Source: Brumimicrobium sp035497735
GTDB taxonomy: Bacteria; Bacteroidota; Bacteroidia; Flavobacteriales_D; Crocinitomicaceae
DNA: 22,681 nucleotides
Assembly (NCBI GenBank): GCA_035497735.1
Contig: DATJCX010000041.1
Coordinates: 1-22,681, forward strand
Reading direction: 5' to 3'
Shown: in pieces, positions 7,682 through 16,471 of the stretch
Layout of the letters: each line of letters starts with the position of its first letter
Numbering within the stretch: position 1 is the stretch's first letter
Made by a program: the position numbers and the translations under genes
The notes under the pieces: model-generated
Database searches by the model: none
What the model saw: only the letters and a program-made list of their open reading frames with translations
Told to the model about the DNA's origin: nothing

Positions 7682-9955
7682 TTGGGTAAACGCATCTTAA
7701 AATGGTTTTTTAAACTCGCGCTGGGTATTACTATACTTGGTGGTGTTCTCTTTTTCGCCTTTTACAAGAGTGTAGAATATGGCTATTGGGGAGAAATGCC
7801 GAATGAAGATGAGTTGACCAATTTATCAAATATGGAAGCGACCCAATTGCTCGATCAAAATGGAGTGGCTTTTGGAAAAATATACCTCACAGATAGACAA
7901 ACAATTCCTTACGATGCATTTCCAGAAGTGCTCATTCACAGTTTAATTGCCACTGAAGACGCCCGTTTTTATTCGCATAAAGGAGTGGATAATCGCAGTA
8001 TGGGGCGCGTACTTATTAAGTCTATTCTCATGCGTGAAAAAGATGCAGGTGGAGGTAGTACCTTAACCCAACAGTTGGCGAAAAACTTATTCAAGCGACA
8101 GCAATACAAGAGATTTAGTATCGTTTTCAACAAGATTCGAGAAGATATTATCGCGAGAAGGTTAGAAAAAATTTATACGAAAGAAGAAATTTTGGAATTG
8201 TATTTAAACACCGTTCCATTTAGTGGAAATACCTATGGAATTGAAAGTGCTGCACAAAAATTCTTTAACACTTCTGCAAAAAATCTAAATGTACTTCAGG
8301 CCGCTACATTGGTGGGAACGCTAAAGGCGAATCACACCTATAATCCACAATTATTCCCGGAAAAAAGTTTAGAAAGAAGGAATGTCGTGCTTTCTCAGAT
8401 GCAGAAATATGGCTACTTAACGGAGGACCAAGTGAAGGAATTAAAAGAGGAAGAACTTCAATTAAGTGTTGGAAAAAGTAAAGAAAATAAAAATCTGGCC
8501 GCCTATTTCCAGGAGCAAGTCAGAAGACAATTGGAATCTATCTTAGCTGAAGATGCTTATAAAAAAGAAGATGGTTCTCATTATGATGTGTACAAAGATG
8601 GATTAAAAGTTTACACAACTTTAGATGTTAAAATGCAAGAATATGCAGAAAATTCGATGAAAAAACATTTAACGAAATTACAGACTGCATTCGAAAAAAG
8701 TTATGGATCCAATCCTCCTTGGAAAAAGAACGGTGTGATTCTCAATCAAGAAGTAAAAAGACTTAACATCTATAAGCAATTAAAAAGTAAAGGATTAACA
8801 GAAAAGGAAATAATAGACTCTTTGAGCAAACCACGGGAAATGGAAGTTTTCAACTGGACCGGCAATGCGGTAAAGTCGCTTTCTACCATCGATAGTCTTC
8901 AGCATTACTTAAAGTTTTTAAATACGGGAATGATTGCAATGAATCCACACACAGGAGCCATTTTAGCATACATCGGCGGGATAGATTACCGTTATTTTCA
9001 ATACGACCACATTGTCCAAAGTAAACGTCAAGTTGGCTCTACTTTCAAGCCTTTTGTATATGCGGCAGCAATTGAGAAGGGAGTTGAACCTTGTGATTAT
9101 TTTCCCGGAAAAGAGATTAGTTATACAGATGAAAATGGTTGGAAGCCAAGAAATTCGGACAAGGATATCGATCCAGAGTTAAACTACTCGGTGCAGGAAG
9201 GTTTAAAACGTTCATTAAACACCATTTCTGTTCAAGTTTTAAGAGAAGCGGGTATTCCCAATGTCATACAGCAGGTTCATAAATTGGGAATTACAGAAAA
9301 GATAGAAAACAAGCCTTCGATTGCACTTGGAATTACAAGTATTAGAATGGTTGAAATGGCGAAAGCTTACTCTTGTTTTCTAAACAACACAAGACCAGTT
9401 GAACCTTACTTTATATCGCGCATAGAAGACAAAAACGGGAATGTCATTGCAGAGTTTGAACCACAATCAGCGAAAGAACCAGCATTTAGTAAGCGAACCC
9501 AACAAACGATGACAGCAATGATGCAACAGGTGGTTAATTCTGGTACAGCGAGTCGTTTGCGAACTGTTTATGGTTTACGAAATCATATCGCTGGAAAAAC
9601 GGGAACAACACAAAACAATGCCGATGGCTGGTTTGTAGGTTTACTGCCTAATTTAGTGACAATTTCTTGGGTAGGAAACGACAATCAAAAAATTAAATTT
9701 AGAAGCACCGCACAAGGACAAGGCGCCAACTCTGCCCTACCCATCTTTGCAGGATTTTTACAATCTTTAAACAAGGATAAAAACTATAGTTCGCTAACAA
9801 ACAAAGCCTTTTCCAGCACTGAAATACGCGCTTCTTTTGATTGTCCGCCAACAAGTAAAGACGGGTTTTTTAAGCGCTTATTTAATCCCGAAAAAGACGA
9901 TCAAGAATTCGACAAAAAGAAGAAGAAAGGCTTTTGGGGAAAGCTTTTTGGTTAG
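7682..9955 (+). CDS. Class A penicillin-binding protein (PBP1A type)
   Basis: This bifunctional enzyme builds peptidoglycan: it polymerises glycan strands from lipid II and cross-links the peptides. The 757 residues contain a membrane anchor (about 9-30) and a GT51 glycosyltransferase domain (about 50-230) with the catalytic EDARFYSH (92-99) and GGSTLTQQLAKN (124-135). A penicillin-binding transpeptidase domain (about 410-720) follows, with SxxK at S453-K456 (GSTFKPF), SLN at 511-513 and KTGT at 639-642. The tail is lysine-rich. The start is a TTG: an in-frame TAG at 7646 blocks longer forms, no nearby ATG fits, and a -7 promoter box lies 24 nt upstream. It appears monocistronic and meets a minus-strand gene 23 nt after its stop, with no clear terminator between them. 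Confidence 0.95.
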   Translation: MGKRILKWFFKLALGITILGGVLFFAFYKSVEYGYWGEMPNEDELTNLSNMEATQLLDQNGVAFGKIYLTDRQTIPYDAFPEVLIHSLIATEDARFYSHKGVDNRSMGRVLIKSILMREKDAGGGSTLTQQLAKNLFKRQQYKRFSIVFNKIREDIIARRLEKIYTKEEILELYLNTVPFSGNTYGIESAAQKFFNTSAKNLNVLQAATLVGTLKANHTYNPQLFPEKSLERRNVVLSQMQKYGYLTEDQVKELKEEELQLSVGKSKENKNLAAYFQEQVRRQLESILAEDAYKKEDGSHYDVYKDGLKVYTTLDVKMQEYAENSMKKHLTKLQTAFEKSYGSNPPWKKNGVILNQEVKRLNIYKQLKSKGLTEKEIIDSLSKPREMEVFNWTGNAVKSLSTIDSLQHYLKFLNTGMIAMNPHTGAILAYIGGIDYRYFQYDHIVQSKRQVGSTFKPFVYAAAIEKGVEPCDYFPGKEISYTDENGWKPRNSDKDIDPELNYSVQEGLKRSLNTISVQVLREAGIPNVIQQVHKLGITEKIENKPSIALGITSIRMVEMAKAYSCFLNNTRPVEPYFISRIEDKNGNVIAEFEPQSAKEPAFSKRTQQTMTAMMQQVVNSGTASRLRTVYGLRNHIAGKTGTTQNNADGWFVGLLPNLVTISWVGNDNQKIKFRSTAQGQGANSALPIFAGFLQSLNKDKNYSSLTNKAFSSTEIRASFDCPPTSKDGFFKRLFNPEKDDQEFDKKKKKGFWGKLFG

Positions 9956-9978
9956 TTGGATAAAACTACTTCTAAAGT

Positions 9979-10635
9979 TTAGATATGAACAAACTCAGCT
10001 TTCGCGCCCAGACCAATTAACGCATCAGTAATTGTATCGGTAAAGTCTTTTGGACCGCAAACATAAAATTGCACGTTAAAATTCTGAATATGTTCCAATA
10101 AAAAATCTCTATCAATTCTTCTTTCTTTGAATCCAATAACACCTTGTTTTGTAAAAACATTCAAGAATGCCTCTCCCATCATTTGGTGCAATTCTCCTCC
10201 TAAAATAATATCGTATTGTGTATGGTTAGAATACAGTAAAATATGATTCCTAATGTTATTACTAGCACTTAAAGCCCTTAAGATTGCAAGGAAAGGTGTG
10301 ATTCCTGTTCCTCCAGCGATAAAAATACCAGGACCTTTGTAGCGAATTGTTTCAAACACATTGTGTAAAATGAGCTCATCTCCCACCTTTAATTTAGCCA
10401 TTTCATTTGTAACCCCTTCATGGTCATCATAAACCTTCACAATCAACTCTAATTCTGGCCAATCATTCAATGAAGTAAATGTAAAAGGTCTTTTCTTATC
10501 TTCCCATCCTTCTTTATTAATCGAAAAACGCCCTGCATCACCTGGCTTGTAAATAAAGTCTTTTGGTTTTTCTAGAACATATCGTTTAACATTGTGATTA
10601 ATAAAACTTGTATGAAGAATTTTTAATGTTTGCAT
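9979..10635 (-). CDS. FAD/NAD(P)-binding oxidoreductase (ferredoxin-NADP reductase fold)
   Basis: The 218 residues form a short ferredoxin-reductase-type flavoprotein. An FAD-binding barrel carries RPFTFTS (49-55) and a nucleotide-binding domain carries GGTGITPF (108-115) and the YVCGP motif (191-195). No 2Fe-2S ferredoxin domain or heme domain is attached, so it must pass electrons to or from a separate partner, and none is obvious nearby. The start ATG is 48 nt downstream of the stop of the mechanosensitive channel gene on the same strand, so the two may be co-transcribed, but no functional tie is apparent. It converges on the PBP1A gene. The fold is firm; the substrate and electron partner are unknown. 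Confidence 0.85.
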   Translation of the reverse strand: MQTLKILHTSFINHNVKRYVLEKPKDFIYKPGDAGRFSINKEGWEDKKRPFTFTSLNDWPELELIVKVYDDHEGVTNEMAKLKVGDELILHNVFETIRYKGPGIFIAGGTGITPFLAILRALSASNNIRNHILLYSNHTQYDIILGGELHQMMGEAFLNVFTKQGVIGFKERRIDRDFLLEHIQNFNVQFYVCGPKDFTDTITDALIGLGAKAEFVHI

Positions 10636-10683
10636 ATATTGGTTTTTAAAGCTTATTTATTTCGCTAAATTAAGCATTAGATT

Positions 10684-11940
10684 TTACTTAGTATTTAACC
10701 CAAGGAAATCTTTTCCACTTGGTCTTTGGAATAGTTCGATATCAAAAAATGGCGCTGCAGCAAAAAGATGGTCAAAAATATCAGACTGTGTACCTTCATA
10801 GTCAACCATACCAACAGAATTAGCAAAACAGTATACTTCAATCGGGACCCCAAACTCATCGGGGGTTTGTTGACGCGCCACGATGGTCATTCCTTTATGA
10901 ACACCAGGATGTTGACGCAAGTAGTTGGTGATATACATTCTAAAAACTCCAACATTGGTCAATCTTCTACCATTCAATTGGATGGAAGTATCAATATCAT
11001 TTTCAATATTGTATTGATTAATTTCATCTTGTTTTTCAATGATGTAATCATGCATAAGTTGAATTCCGAGTAATTTATTTCTTAAATCCTTATCTACGAA
11101 CTTAATACTGCCCAAGGAAACTCTTATAGTACGTTTAATTCTTCTACCACCACTATCCTGCATTCCTCGATAATTCTTGAACCCTTCGTTCACAAAATAA
11201 AAGGTAGGAACAGTCGTAATAGTATTGTCCCAATTCTTCACTTTCACCGTATTTAAGTTGATAGAAATAACCTCTCCATCTGCTGCGAATTTTGTCATTT
11301 CGATCCAATCTCCAATTCGAATCATGTCGTTGGTGGAAATTTGTACACTGGCAACAAGTCCGAGAATTGTATCCTTAAAAATCAATAAGAAAACAGCACT
11401 TATCGCACCAAAAGCACCGAAGAAGTACAATGGAGATTTACTTAAAAGAATAGAAAGTGCTAGAATTACTCCCAATATTATGAGAACAATTCTCACCATT
11501 TGAAAGTAACTAGAGATAGGTTTATCGCGATATAATTTCGTTGACAGTAAGGTTTCCTCAGTTGCTTTTAAAATCGTATTTAGCACCCTCAGAATAACAA
11601 AAAGAATATAGACGTCTATGACTTTTTCAACGAAAGTGAGCAATTTAGGAGTAGCCTCAAACATTACGGGAACCGCAGCTTGAATAACAGCAATACCGAT
11701 AAATAAAGAGATGGCATTAAGAAATTTATGTTTTACAAGTAAATCATCCCATTGATTGTTCGTTTTTTTAATCAAACTTGCAACGGTATTATTCAACAGA
11801 ATACGCAGGGCATAAACACTAATAACTAAAATTGCTACTGTTAAGAGCAAGAGTGCCAAAAAGGATAAGTAAGGCACCATAACGTCAGAAACGTTACTCT
11901 TGTGTAAAATGGCTTCAAACCAAATCTTAAAATCTTTCAA
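10684..11940 (-). CDS. Mechanosensitive ion channel, MscS family, YbdG-like
   Basis: This inner-membrane channel protein would open on membrane tension during osmotic downshock. The 418 residues show about five membrane segments (roughly 22-45, 73-95, 101-125, 148-167 and 170-200). The MscS beta domain follows (VSINLNTVKVKNWDNTITTVP, beginning near 225), and then NEGFKNYRGMQDSGGRRIKR (251-270), which resembles E. coli YbdG (miniconductance type) rather than MscS itself. The start codon is TTG: no in-frame ATG lies close upstream and the sequence there is AT-rich and non-coding. The 219-nt gap upstream (11941-12159) holds no convincing gene, promoter box or terminator that I can see. The family is firm; YbdG-type is likely. 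Confidence 0.9.
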   Translation of the reverse strand: MKDFKIWFEAILHKSNVSDVMVPYLSFLALLLLTVAILVISVYALRILLNNTVASLIKKTNNQWDDLLVKHKFLNAISLFIGIAVIQAAVPVMFEATPKLLTFVEKVIDVYILFVILRVLNTILKATEETLLSTKLYRDKPISSYFQMVRIVLIILGVILALSILLSKSPLYFFGAFGAISAVFLLIFKDTILGLVASVQISTNDMIRIGDWIEMTKFAADGEVISINLNTVKVKNWDNTITTVPTFYFVNEGFKNYRGMQDSGGRRIKRTIRVSLGSIKFVDKDLRNKLLGIQLMHDYIIEKQDEINQYNIENDIDTSIQLNGRRLTNVGVFRMYITNYLRQHPGVHKGMTIVARQQTPDEFGVPIEVYCFANSVGMVDYEGTQSDIFDHLFAAAPFFDIELFQRPSGKDFLGLNTK

Positions 11941-12159
11941 AATATGTATGTTTTGTTCAAATTCTTTATAAAAAATGAAAAATTACGAAGAAATCTTTAA
12001 CTTTTCATTAGAAATAAGAAACTTTAACTACTTTTTAAATTTAAAATAAACCACTCAAATTAATCAAACCGCTCAATGCTTTAAACTCCAAATGCCCTAT
12101 TAAGCAAAAGACGTAAAGACCTTGAAATGGCTAAAATAAGAGTGCGTTAAATTCTCTAA

Positions 12160-12339
12160 TTAATTTGCATTACTTTTTCCATTTTCTGAGCGGAATAAAT
12201 AAACTCCTAATAAAATCGAAAACACGCCAAATAAAGCAAGTAGAAAAGGATTGCTTTCACCATTAGCGAATCTTAAAGCAGCAAAAACAAAGTTTATAAT
12301 ACCAGATATTATAAACAATAACGCGAAGACCTTTTTCAT
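12160..12339 (-). CDS. Small two-helix membrane protein, unknown function
   Basis: I do not recognise this 59-residue protein. It has a basic N-terminus (MKK), a first hydrophobic helix (VFALLFIISGIINFVFAAL), a short polar loop (RFANGESNP) and a second helix (FLLALFGVFSILLGVYLF), then a polar tail. This predicts an inner-membrane hairpin. A longer frame could start at 12405, but an exact -7 promoter box at 12357-12364 lies inside that extension, so the ATG at 12339 is preferred. It stands alone, divergent from the membrane protein/hflX pair. Confidence 0.7.
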   Translation of the reverse strand: MKKVFALLFIISGIINFVFAALRFANGESNPFLLALFGVFSILLGVYLFRSENGKSNAN

Positions 12340-12356
12340 AACTATAAGTTTTAAAA

Positions 12357-12364
12357 CAAAAATA
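12357..12364 (-). promoter_or_regulatory. -7 promoter box of the small membrane protein gene
   Basis: On the minus strand this reads TATTTTTG, an exact TAnnTTTG match, placing the transcription start near 12350, about 12 nt before the ATG at 12339. This decides the start of the downstream gene. No good -33 element is seen. Confidence 0.5.
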
Positions 12365-12465
12365 GGTAATTTTTTAAGCTTAACAGCATAAAGTCGCATG
12401 AACAAAAGGAAGTGTTAATCATTATAAAATTTTCTTGAATGATAAACAGTGTTGCAAAAAATAGT

Positions 12466-12473
12466 TATCTTTG
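12466..12473 (+). promoter_or_regulatory. -7 promoter box of the membrane protein/hflX pair
   Basis: TATCTTTG is an exact TAnnTTTG match, identical to the box before the TlpA operon. Transcription would begin almost at the ATG at 12486, so the leader is very short (a few nt). TTG triplets exist upstream but not at the ideal -33 distance. Confidence 0.5.
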
Positions 12474-12485
12474 AAATAAAAAATT

Positions 12486-12923
12486 ATGAAAGGATTAATA
12501 GCAGCACACTCAGGTTTAAGGTATATTATATTATTACTGATAATTATCGCCGTTTTCAATGCTTACAAAGGCATAAAATCAGGTAATTATTTGAAAAAAG
12601 ATAAGATGATCAATCTTTTTGCGATGATATTTTTACACATTCAGTTATTATTGGGATTAGTTCTGTACTTTAAGAGTCCGAAAGTTCAGTTTGGCGCTGA
12701 CACAATGAAAGAAGCTACACTAAGATTTTTCACTGTGGAACATACTTTATTGATGTTAATCGCAATTACAATGATTACATTGGGAAGAAGAAAAGCAGAA
12801 AATGAAGTTGAAATCGCTAAAAAGCACCGTACAATTTTAAGAAGTTATGGTTTAGCATTAATAATTATATTCCTAGCTATTCCTTGGCCTTTTATATACA
12901 ATGTAGGAGCAAAATATTTCTAA
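12486..12923 (+). CDS. Four-helix integral membrane protein (cytochrome b-like family)
   Basis: The 145 residues form four hydrophobic helices (about 10-26, 43-63, 86-103 and 121-140). Histidines lie near or in three of them: H8 (AHSGLRY), H51 (FLHIQLLLG) and H87 (VEHTLLM). The pattern matches a small Bacteroidetes family that databases, as I recall, label 'cytochrome B'. Paired in-membrane histidines would suit heme ligation, but no experiment known to me shows heme in this family. It ends 20 nt before the hflX start, so the two are probably co-transcribed from the -7 box at 12466. The membrane topology is well supported; heme binding is speculative. Confidence 0.75.
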   Translation: MKGLIAAHSGLRYIILLLIIIAVFNAYKGIKSGNYLKKDKMINLFAMIFLHIQLLLGLVLYFKSPKVQFGADTMKEATLRFFTVEHTLLMLIAITMITLGRRKAENEVEIAKKHRTILRSYGLALIIIFLAIPWPFIYNVGAKYF

Positions 12924-12943
12924 GAATAGCGTAAAATCAATAG

Positions 12944-14143
12944 ATGGAAGTAGGGAAATTAACAGAAGAGATAATTGGGGAGAAGGCGGTTTTAGTCGGT
13001 GTAATCGGTCAAAACCAGACAGAAGAAACAGCTATTGAACACATAGATGAGTTAGAATTTCTAGCTCAAACTGCAGGTGCAATTACACATAAAAAGTTTT
13101 TGCAAAAACTAACGATGCCAGATTCTAAGACTTTTCTTGGAAGTGGAAAGCTTGAGGAAGTTCGTCAATATGTTGAGGAAAACCAGATAGACATGGTGAT
13201 TTTTGACGACGATCTTTCTCCTTCGCAGCTCCGTAACATTGAAGGAGTTTTACAAGTTAAGATTCTGGATAGAAGTAACCTGATTTTAGATATTTTTGCC
13301 TCACGTGCACAAACGTCGCATGCCCGAACGCAAGTGGAACTAGCTCAATATCAATACTTATTGCCAAGACTAACACGAATGTGGACGCATCTTGAGCGAC
13401 AAAAAGGAGGTATTGGAATGAGAGGTCCTGGAGAACGACAAATTGAAACTGACCGTAGAATTATTAAGGATAAAATTTCTTTACTGAAGACAAAGCTGAA
13501 AGATATAGACAAACAAAAGGCTATTCAGCGAGGAAATAGAGGTCAACTCGTACGTGTAGCTCTCGTAGGTTATACCAACGTTGGAAAAAGCACCATCATG
13601 AACGTTTTAAGTAAGTCGGAAGTTTTCGCTGAAGACAAGCTTTTCGCGACTTTAGATACGACGGTTCGTAAAGTAGTGATTGACAATTTACCTTTCCTTT
13701 TGACAGATACTGTTGGTTTTATTAGAAAACTACCTCATCAATTGGTAGAATCTTTCAAATCGACATTAGACGAAGTAAGAGAATCGGATTTATTGATTCA
13801 TGTTGTCGATATTTCTCATGCTAACTTTGAAGATCACTACAATGTAGTAAATGAAACTTTAGCGGAAATTGACAAGGAAGAAAAGCCGACGATTGTTGTT
13901 TTCAACAAGATAGATGCTTATACCTACAAGCCTTTAGATGAAGATGATTTAACTCCGAAGGAAATAGAAAACTATACACTAGAAGAGTTGAAAAGTCAAT
14001 GGATGGCAAAGCTAAACAAGAATAAGTGTGTATTTATTTCAGCTGAAAACAAGGAGAATATAGAGGAGTTAAAAGAAGTGCTCTACGAAGAAGTGAAAAG
14101 AATTTTCGAGATAAGATATCCTTATAACGACTTCTTATATTAG
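12944..14143 (+). CDS. hflX: GTPase HflX (ribosome-splitting factor)
   Basis: HflX is a translational GTPase that binds the 50S subunit and rescues or splits stalled ribosomes under stress. The 399 residues show the HflX N-terminal domain (about 15-150) and the family signature KGGIGMRGPGERQIETDRR (154-172), followed by a coiled stretch (about 174-195). The GTPase domain has G1 GYTNVGKST (209-217), G3 DTVG (255-258) and G4 NKID (321-324). The length matches Bacteroidetes HflX. The ATG lies 20 nt after the stop of the small membrane protein gene. A minus-strand gene converges with its stop 32 nt beyond, with no strong terminator between. Confidence 0.97.
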   Translation: MEVGKLTEEIIGEKAVLVGVIGQNQTEETAIEHIDELEFLAQTAGAITHKKFLQKLTMPDSKTFLGSGKLEEVRQYVEENQIDMVIFDDDLSPSQLRNIEGVLQVKILDRSNLILDIFASRAQTSHARTQVELAQYQYLLPRLTRMWTHLERQKGGIGMRGPGERQIETDRRIIKDKISLLKTKLKDIDKQKAIQRGNRGQLVRVALVGYTNVGKSTIMNVLSKSEVFAEDKLFATLDTTVRKVVIDNLPFLLTDTVGFIRKLPHQLVESFKSTLDEVRESDLLIHVVDISHANFEDHYNVVNETLAEIDKEEKPTIVVFNKIDAYTYKPLDEDDLTPKEIENYTLEELKSQWMAKLNKNKCVFISAENKENIEELKEVLYEEVKRIFEIRYPYNDFLY

Positions 14144-14175
14144 GATTCTTTATTGAAATTTATTCGTAATTAAGA

Positions 14176-14733
14176 TTAAACCATCACAAACTGGTAGTCT
14201 TTTAGCAATGCTTTTAACGTTGGGTCTGGACCTAGGAATTGTTTTCCAAATCTATCCATTTCTTCTTTTGTTTCAGCAGATAAATTCTCTTGTATCGTTT
14301 CTATATATTTGTTTCCCAGCACAAAAGGCGCCATTTGTGGAATTATTTTTCCACCTTGAAAATGTCCTACAATGTGGTATTCATCATTCATTTGAACTTC
14401 TTCATCAGAGAATAGACAAGCATTTTTCCAGTTTTCTCGCCAATTATTCCCCCACAATCGAGAACGTTTTTCCATAAAACCACTTCCACCTAGCATTCGC
14501 TCCATATAAGCGCGAGACTCCTTGCTCATTTTTTGTGCTTGCTTTTCAGCACAAGGCATACAAATAGCAAATTCGAAAATAGTAATATCCCTTTCTTCAT
14601 CTACTCGTCTAAATGCTTTTTCAATAGAATAAGGCACTTTTCCATCACTCAGGTCCATTTCACAAACCTTACATGCTACAAAAGGAACACCGTCGCTATC
14701 TGAGTAAAAATCTTTGGGTATTTCTAAGTCCAT
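14176..14733 (-). CDS. Unknown protein with two CxxC pairs
   Basis: I do not recognise this 185-residue protein. It has no signal peptide or membrane helix and so is probably cytoplasmic. Two CxxC pairs, CKVC (21-24) and CMPC (58-61), are spaced as in a four-cysteine zinc site. A fifth cysteine lies near 109. The middle is rich in charged residues and tryptophans (SRLWGNNWRENWKN), and the C-terminal third is acidic and probably helical. It starts 6 nt after the stop of the mannose-1-phosphate guanylyltransferase gene and so is almost certainly the last gene of that operon. A zinc-binding role is inferred from the cysteine spacing only. Confidence 0.75.
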   Translation of the reverse strand: MDLEIPKDFYSDSDGVPFVACKVCEMDLSDGKVPYSIEKAFRRVDEERDITIFEFAICMPCAEKQAQKMSKESRAYMERMLGGSGFMEKRSRLWGNNWRENWKNACLFSDEEVQMNDEYHIVGHFQGGKIIPQMAPFVLGNKYIETIQENLSAETKEEMDRFGKQFLGPDPTLKALLKDYQFVMV

Positions 14734-14739
14734 GGTTCA

Positions 14740-15807
14740 CTATTTTTTAATCGATTCGAGATAATTTTTAAGATTTTGTTCTTCTTTAATATCTAAAATC
14801 AAAAGTCTATCATCCGTTTCAACTACAATATGGTTGTTTAAACCGTGAATTATAGCCGTTTTATTATTAGGAATGTTGATTAAGCAATTATTTGAATTAA
14901 ACACATGGGTGTTTTCTCCTTTAATGCTATTTCCATTCACATCTCTTTCTAGATGGTTGAATAAACTTCCCCAAGTTCCGATATCACTCCAGTCAAAATC
15001 CGCTAGTACAACATCCACATTTTTAGCGCTCTCCATAACAGCAAAGTCGATAGAAATGTCTTCACACTCATCATAAGCGGTTTGAATATAAGCCTTTTCT
15101 TGTGGCGTATTATAAACGCTAGAGTCGGAACAGAAAAGCTGATACAATTCCGGTTGAAATTTTTGAATTGCTTTTAAAACAGTCGTAGCTTTCCAAACAA
15201 AAATTCCTGAATTCCAGTAATAATCTCCACTTTTTAGGAATATTTCAGCCAATTCACGATTCGGTTTCTCTGTAAACTGTTTCACTTTAGAAATTTGTCC
15301 CGGCATGATGTCTCCATCTTGTTGAAACTGAATATATCCATATCCTGTATCCGGACGACTAGGTTTAATTCCTAAAGTCAATAACCTATCTTCTTCTTTA
15401 GCTCTAATAATTGCTTTGTTCAGAATGCGAACAAACTTATGTTCCTTTAAAATCAAATGATCTGATGGCGCAACAATCAAAGTTGCATCTGGATTAACCG
15501 AGTAAATTTTCGCAGCAGCGTAAGTGATACAAGGCGCTGTGTTTTTTCTTGCCGGTTCAGCCAAGATTTGATGCGGCTTTAATGCTGGCAATTGTTCTTG
15601 CACCAAAGAAACATACTGTTCATTGGTCACGATGTAAAAGTTTTCAGCAGGAACGACATTGTTCAGTCGCTCGAAAGTCAACTGAATCAAGGTTTTCCCT
15701 ATTCCTAAGACATCAAGGAATTGTTTCGGGCGCTCTTCTACCGACATTGGCCAGAAGCGACTCCCTACTCCTCCTGCCATAATTACTGCGTAATTATTCT
15801 CTTTCAT
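14740..15807 (-). CDS. manC: Mannose-1-phosphate guanylyltransferase
   Basis: This enzyme makes GDP-mannose from GTP and mannose 1-phosphate, supplying mannose or fucose units for surface polysaccharide and glycoproteins. The 355-residue nucleotidyltransferase has the N-terminal signature AGGVGSRFWPMS close to the start, then RPKQF, a VAPSDH motif for the metal and sugar nucleotide, and FTEKPN. It lacks the phosphomannose isomerase domain of longer ManC/AlgA proteins. I prefer the ATG at 15807 (MKENNYAV) because homologues begin about there. The ATG at 15816 would add three residues. Either way the start overlaps the end of the sprT-like gene, so the two are translationally close. A six-nt gap separates it from the next gene. 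The family is firm; the symbol follows function. Confidence 0.92.
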   Translation of the reverse strand: MKENNYAVIMAGGVGSRFWPMSVEERPKQFLDVLGIGKTLIQLTFERLNNVVPAENFYIVTNEQYVSLVQEQLPALKPHQILAEPARKNTAPCITYAAAKIYSVNPDATLIVAPSDHLILKEHKFVRILNKAIIRAKEEDRLLTLGIKPSRPDTGYGYIQFQQDGDIMPGQISKVKQFTEKPNRELAEIFLKSGDYYWNSGIFVWKATTVLKAIQKFQPELYQLFCSDSSVYNTPQEKAYIQTAYDECEDISIDFAVMESAKNVDVVLADFDWSDIGTWGSLFNHLERDVNGNSIKGENTHVFNSNNCLINIPNNKTAIIHGLNNHIVVETDDRLLILDIKEEQNLKNYLESIKK

Positions 15808-16435
15808 AACTATCATTTAATGGTTTTACCTCTGCAAGACGGTTTACCAAATATTGTTTTCCTGTGTTCACTTCTTTACAAAGATATCTCGTTCTTCTTA
15901 AAACGCCTCTTTGAAAAGTTTTATTACTTAAGCGAAAATAAGCATTATTCGCTAAATCCTCCAAAAGATAATGTTCTTTCGCTATTTCGTCGTGTTTCTT
16001 TAGAGCTCTAAACAAATGAAGATCTGTGCAACTGGAAGCTTTTAGATTGTTCAAACTTCGCAATAAAGCCTGTTCGATTTCTTTGGGTAATTCCTTTTTT
16101 TCAAGAATAGGAATCAATAGACGTTTAAATTCACTTTTCCACTCTTCCCCGTGGGATTGTACCTTGAAGCCATACTTCACATGCGTTGTCATATGGGCAA
16201 ACTCATGAATCGTGGTAATTAAAAATGCATAAGGATTCAAATCACCATTCACCGATATCCTATGTGGTTCATTGTTGCGAGGCGGACGATAATCGCCTAA
16301 TTTTGTTTTACGGGGTTTACTGATTCTAAAGGCGACTTTCTCAGAATACATCAACTTTAATACCTCATCAATATACACCTCTGGAATATATTTCTTCAGC
16401 ACCCTAGCTATTGCTTCTTTGTCATTCTTAATCAT
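15794..16435 (-). CDS. SprT-like zinc metalloprotease domain protein
   Basis: The 213 residues contain the SprT/Spartan-type zinc site: HEFAH at 77-81 and a third probable ligand at H95 in SHGEEW. The family includes the eukaryotic DNA-protein crosslink protease Spartan; the bacterial role is poorly known. The C-terminal half is basic and rich in arginine and leucine. The usual SprT zinc ribbon is not obvious: there are only two cysteines there (SSC and LCK), so the nucleic-acid-binding ribbon may be lost or altered. It starts 36 nt downstream of the FtsE-like gene and overlaps the manC start by 14 nt, so it lies within a four-gene operon. Confidence 0.88.
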   Translation of the reverse strand: MIKNDKEAIARVLKKYIPEVYIDEVLKLMYSEKVAFRISKPRKTKLGDYRPPRNNEPHRISVNGDLNPYAFLITTIHEFAHMTTHVKYGFKVQSHGEEWKSEFKRLLIPILEKKELPKEIEQALLRSLNNLKASSCTDLHLFRALKKHDEIAKEHYLLEDLANNAYFRLSNKTFQRGVLRRTRYLCKEVNTGKQYLVNRLAEVKPLNDSYERE

Positions 16436-16471
16436 TGTAAAAATTAGCTTTAAAGTACGTTCAATTTCTAT

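Noticed and set aside
9837..10031. 64-codon plus-strand frame at the PBP1A end
   Set aside because: It overlaps PBP1A in another frame and runs into the convergent reductase gene, with no protein-like features.
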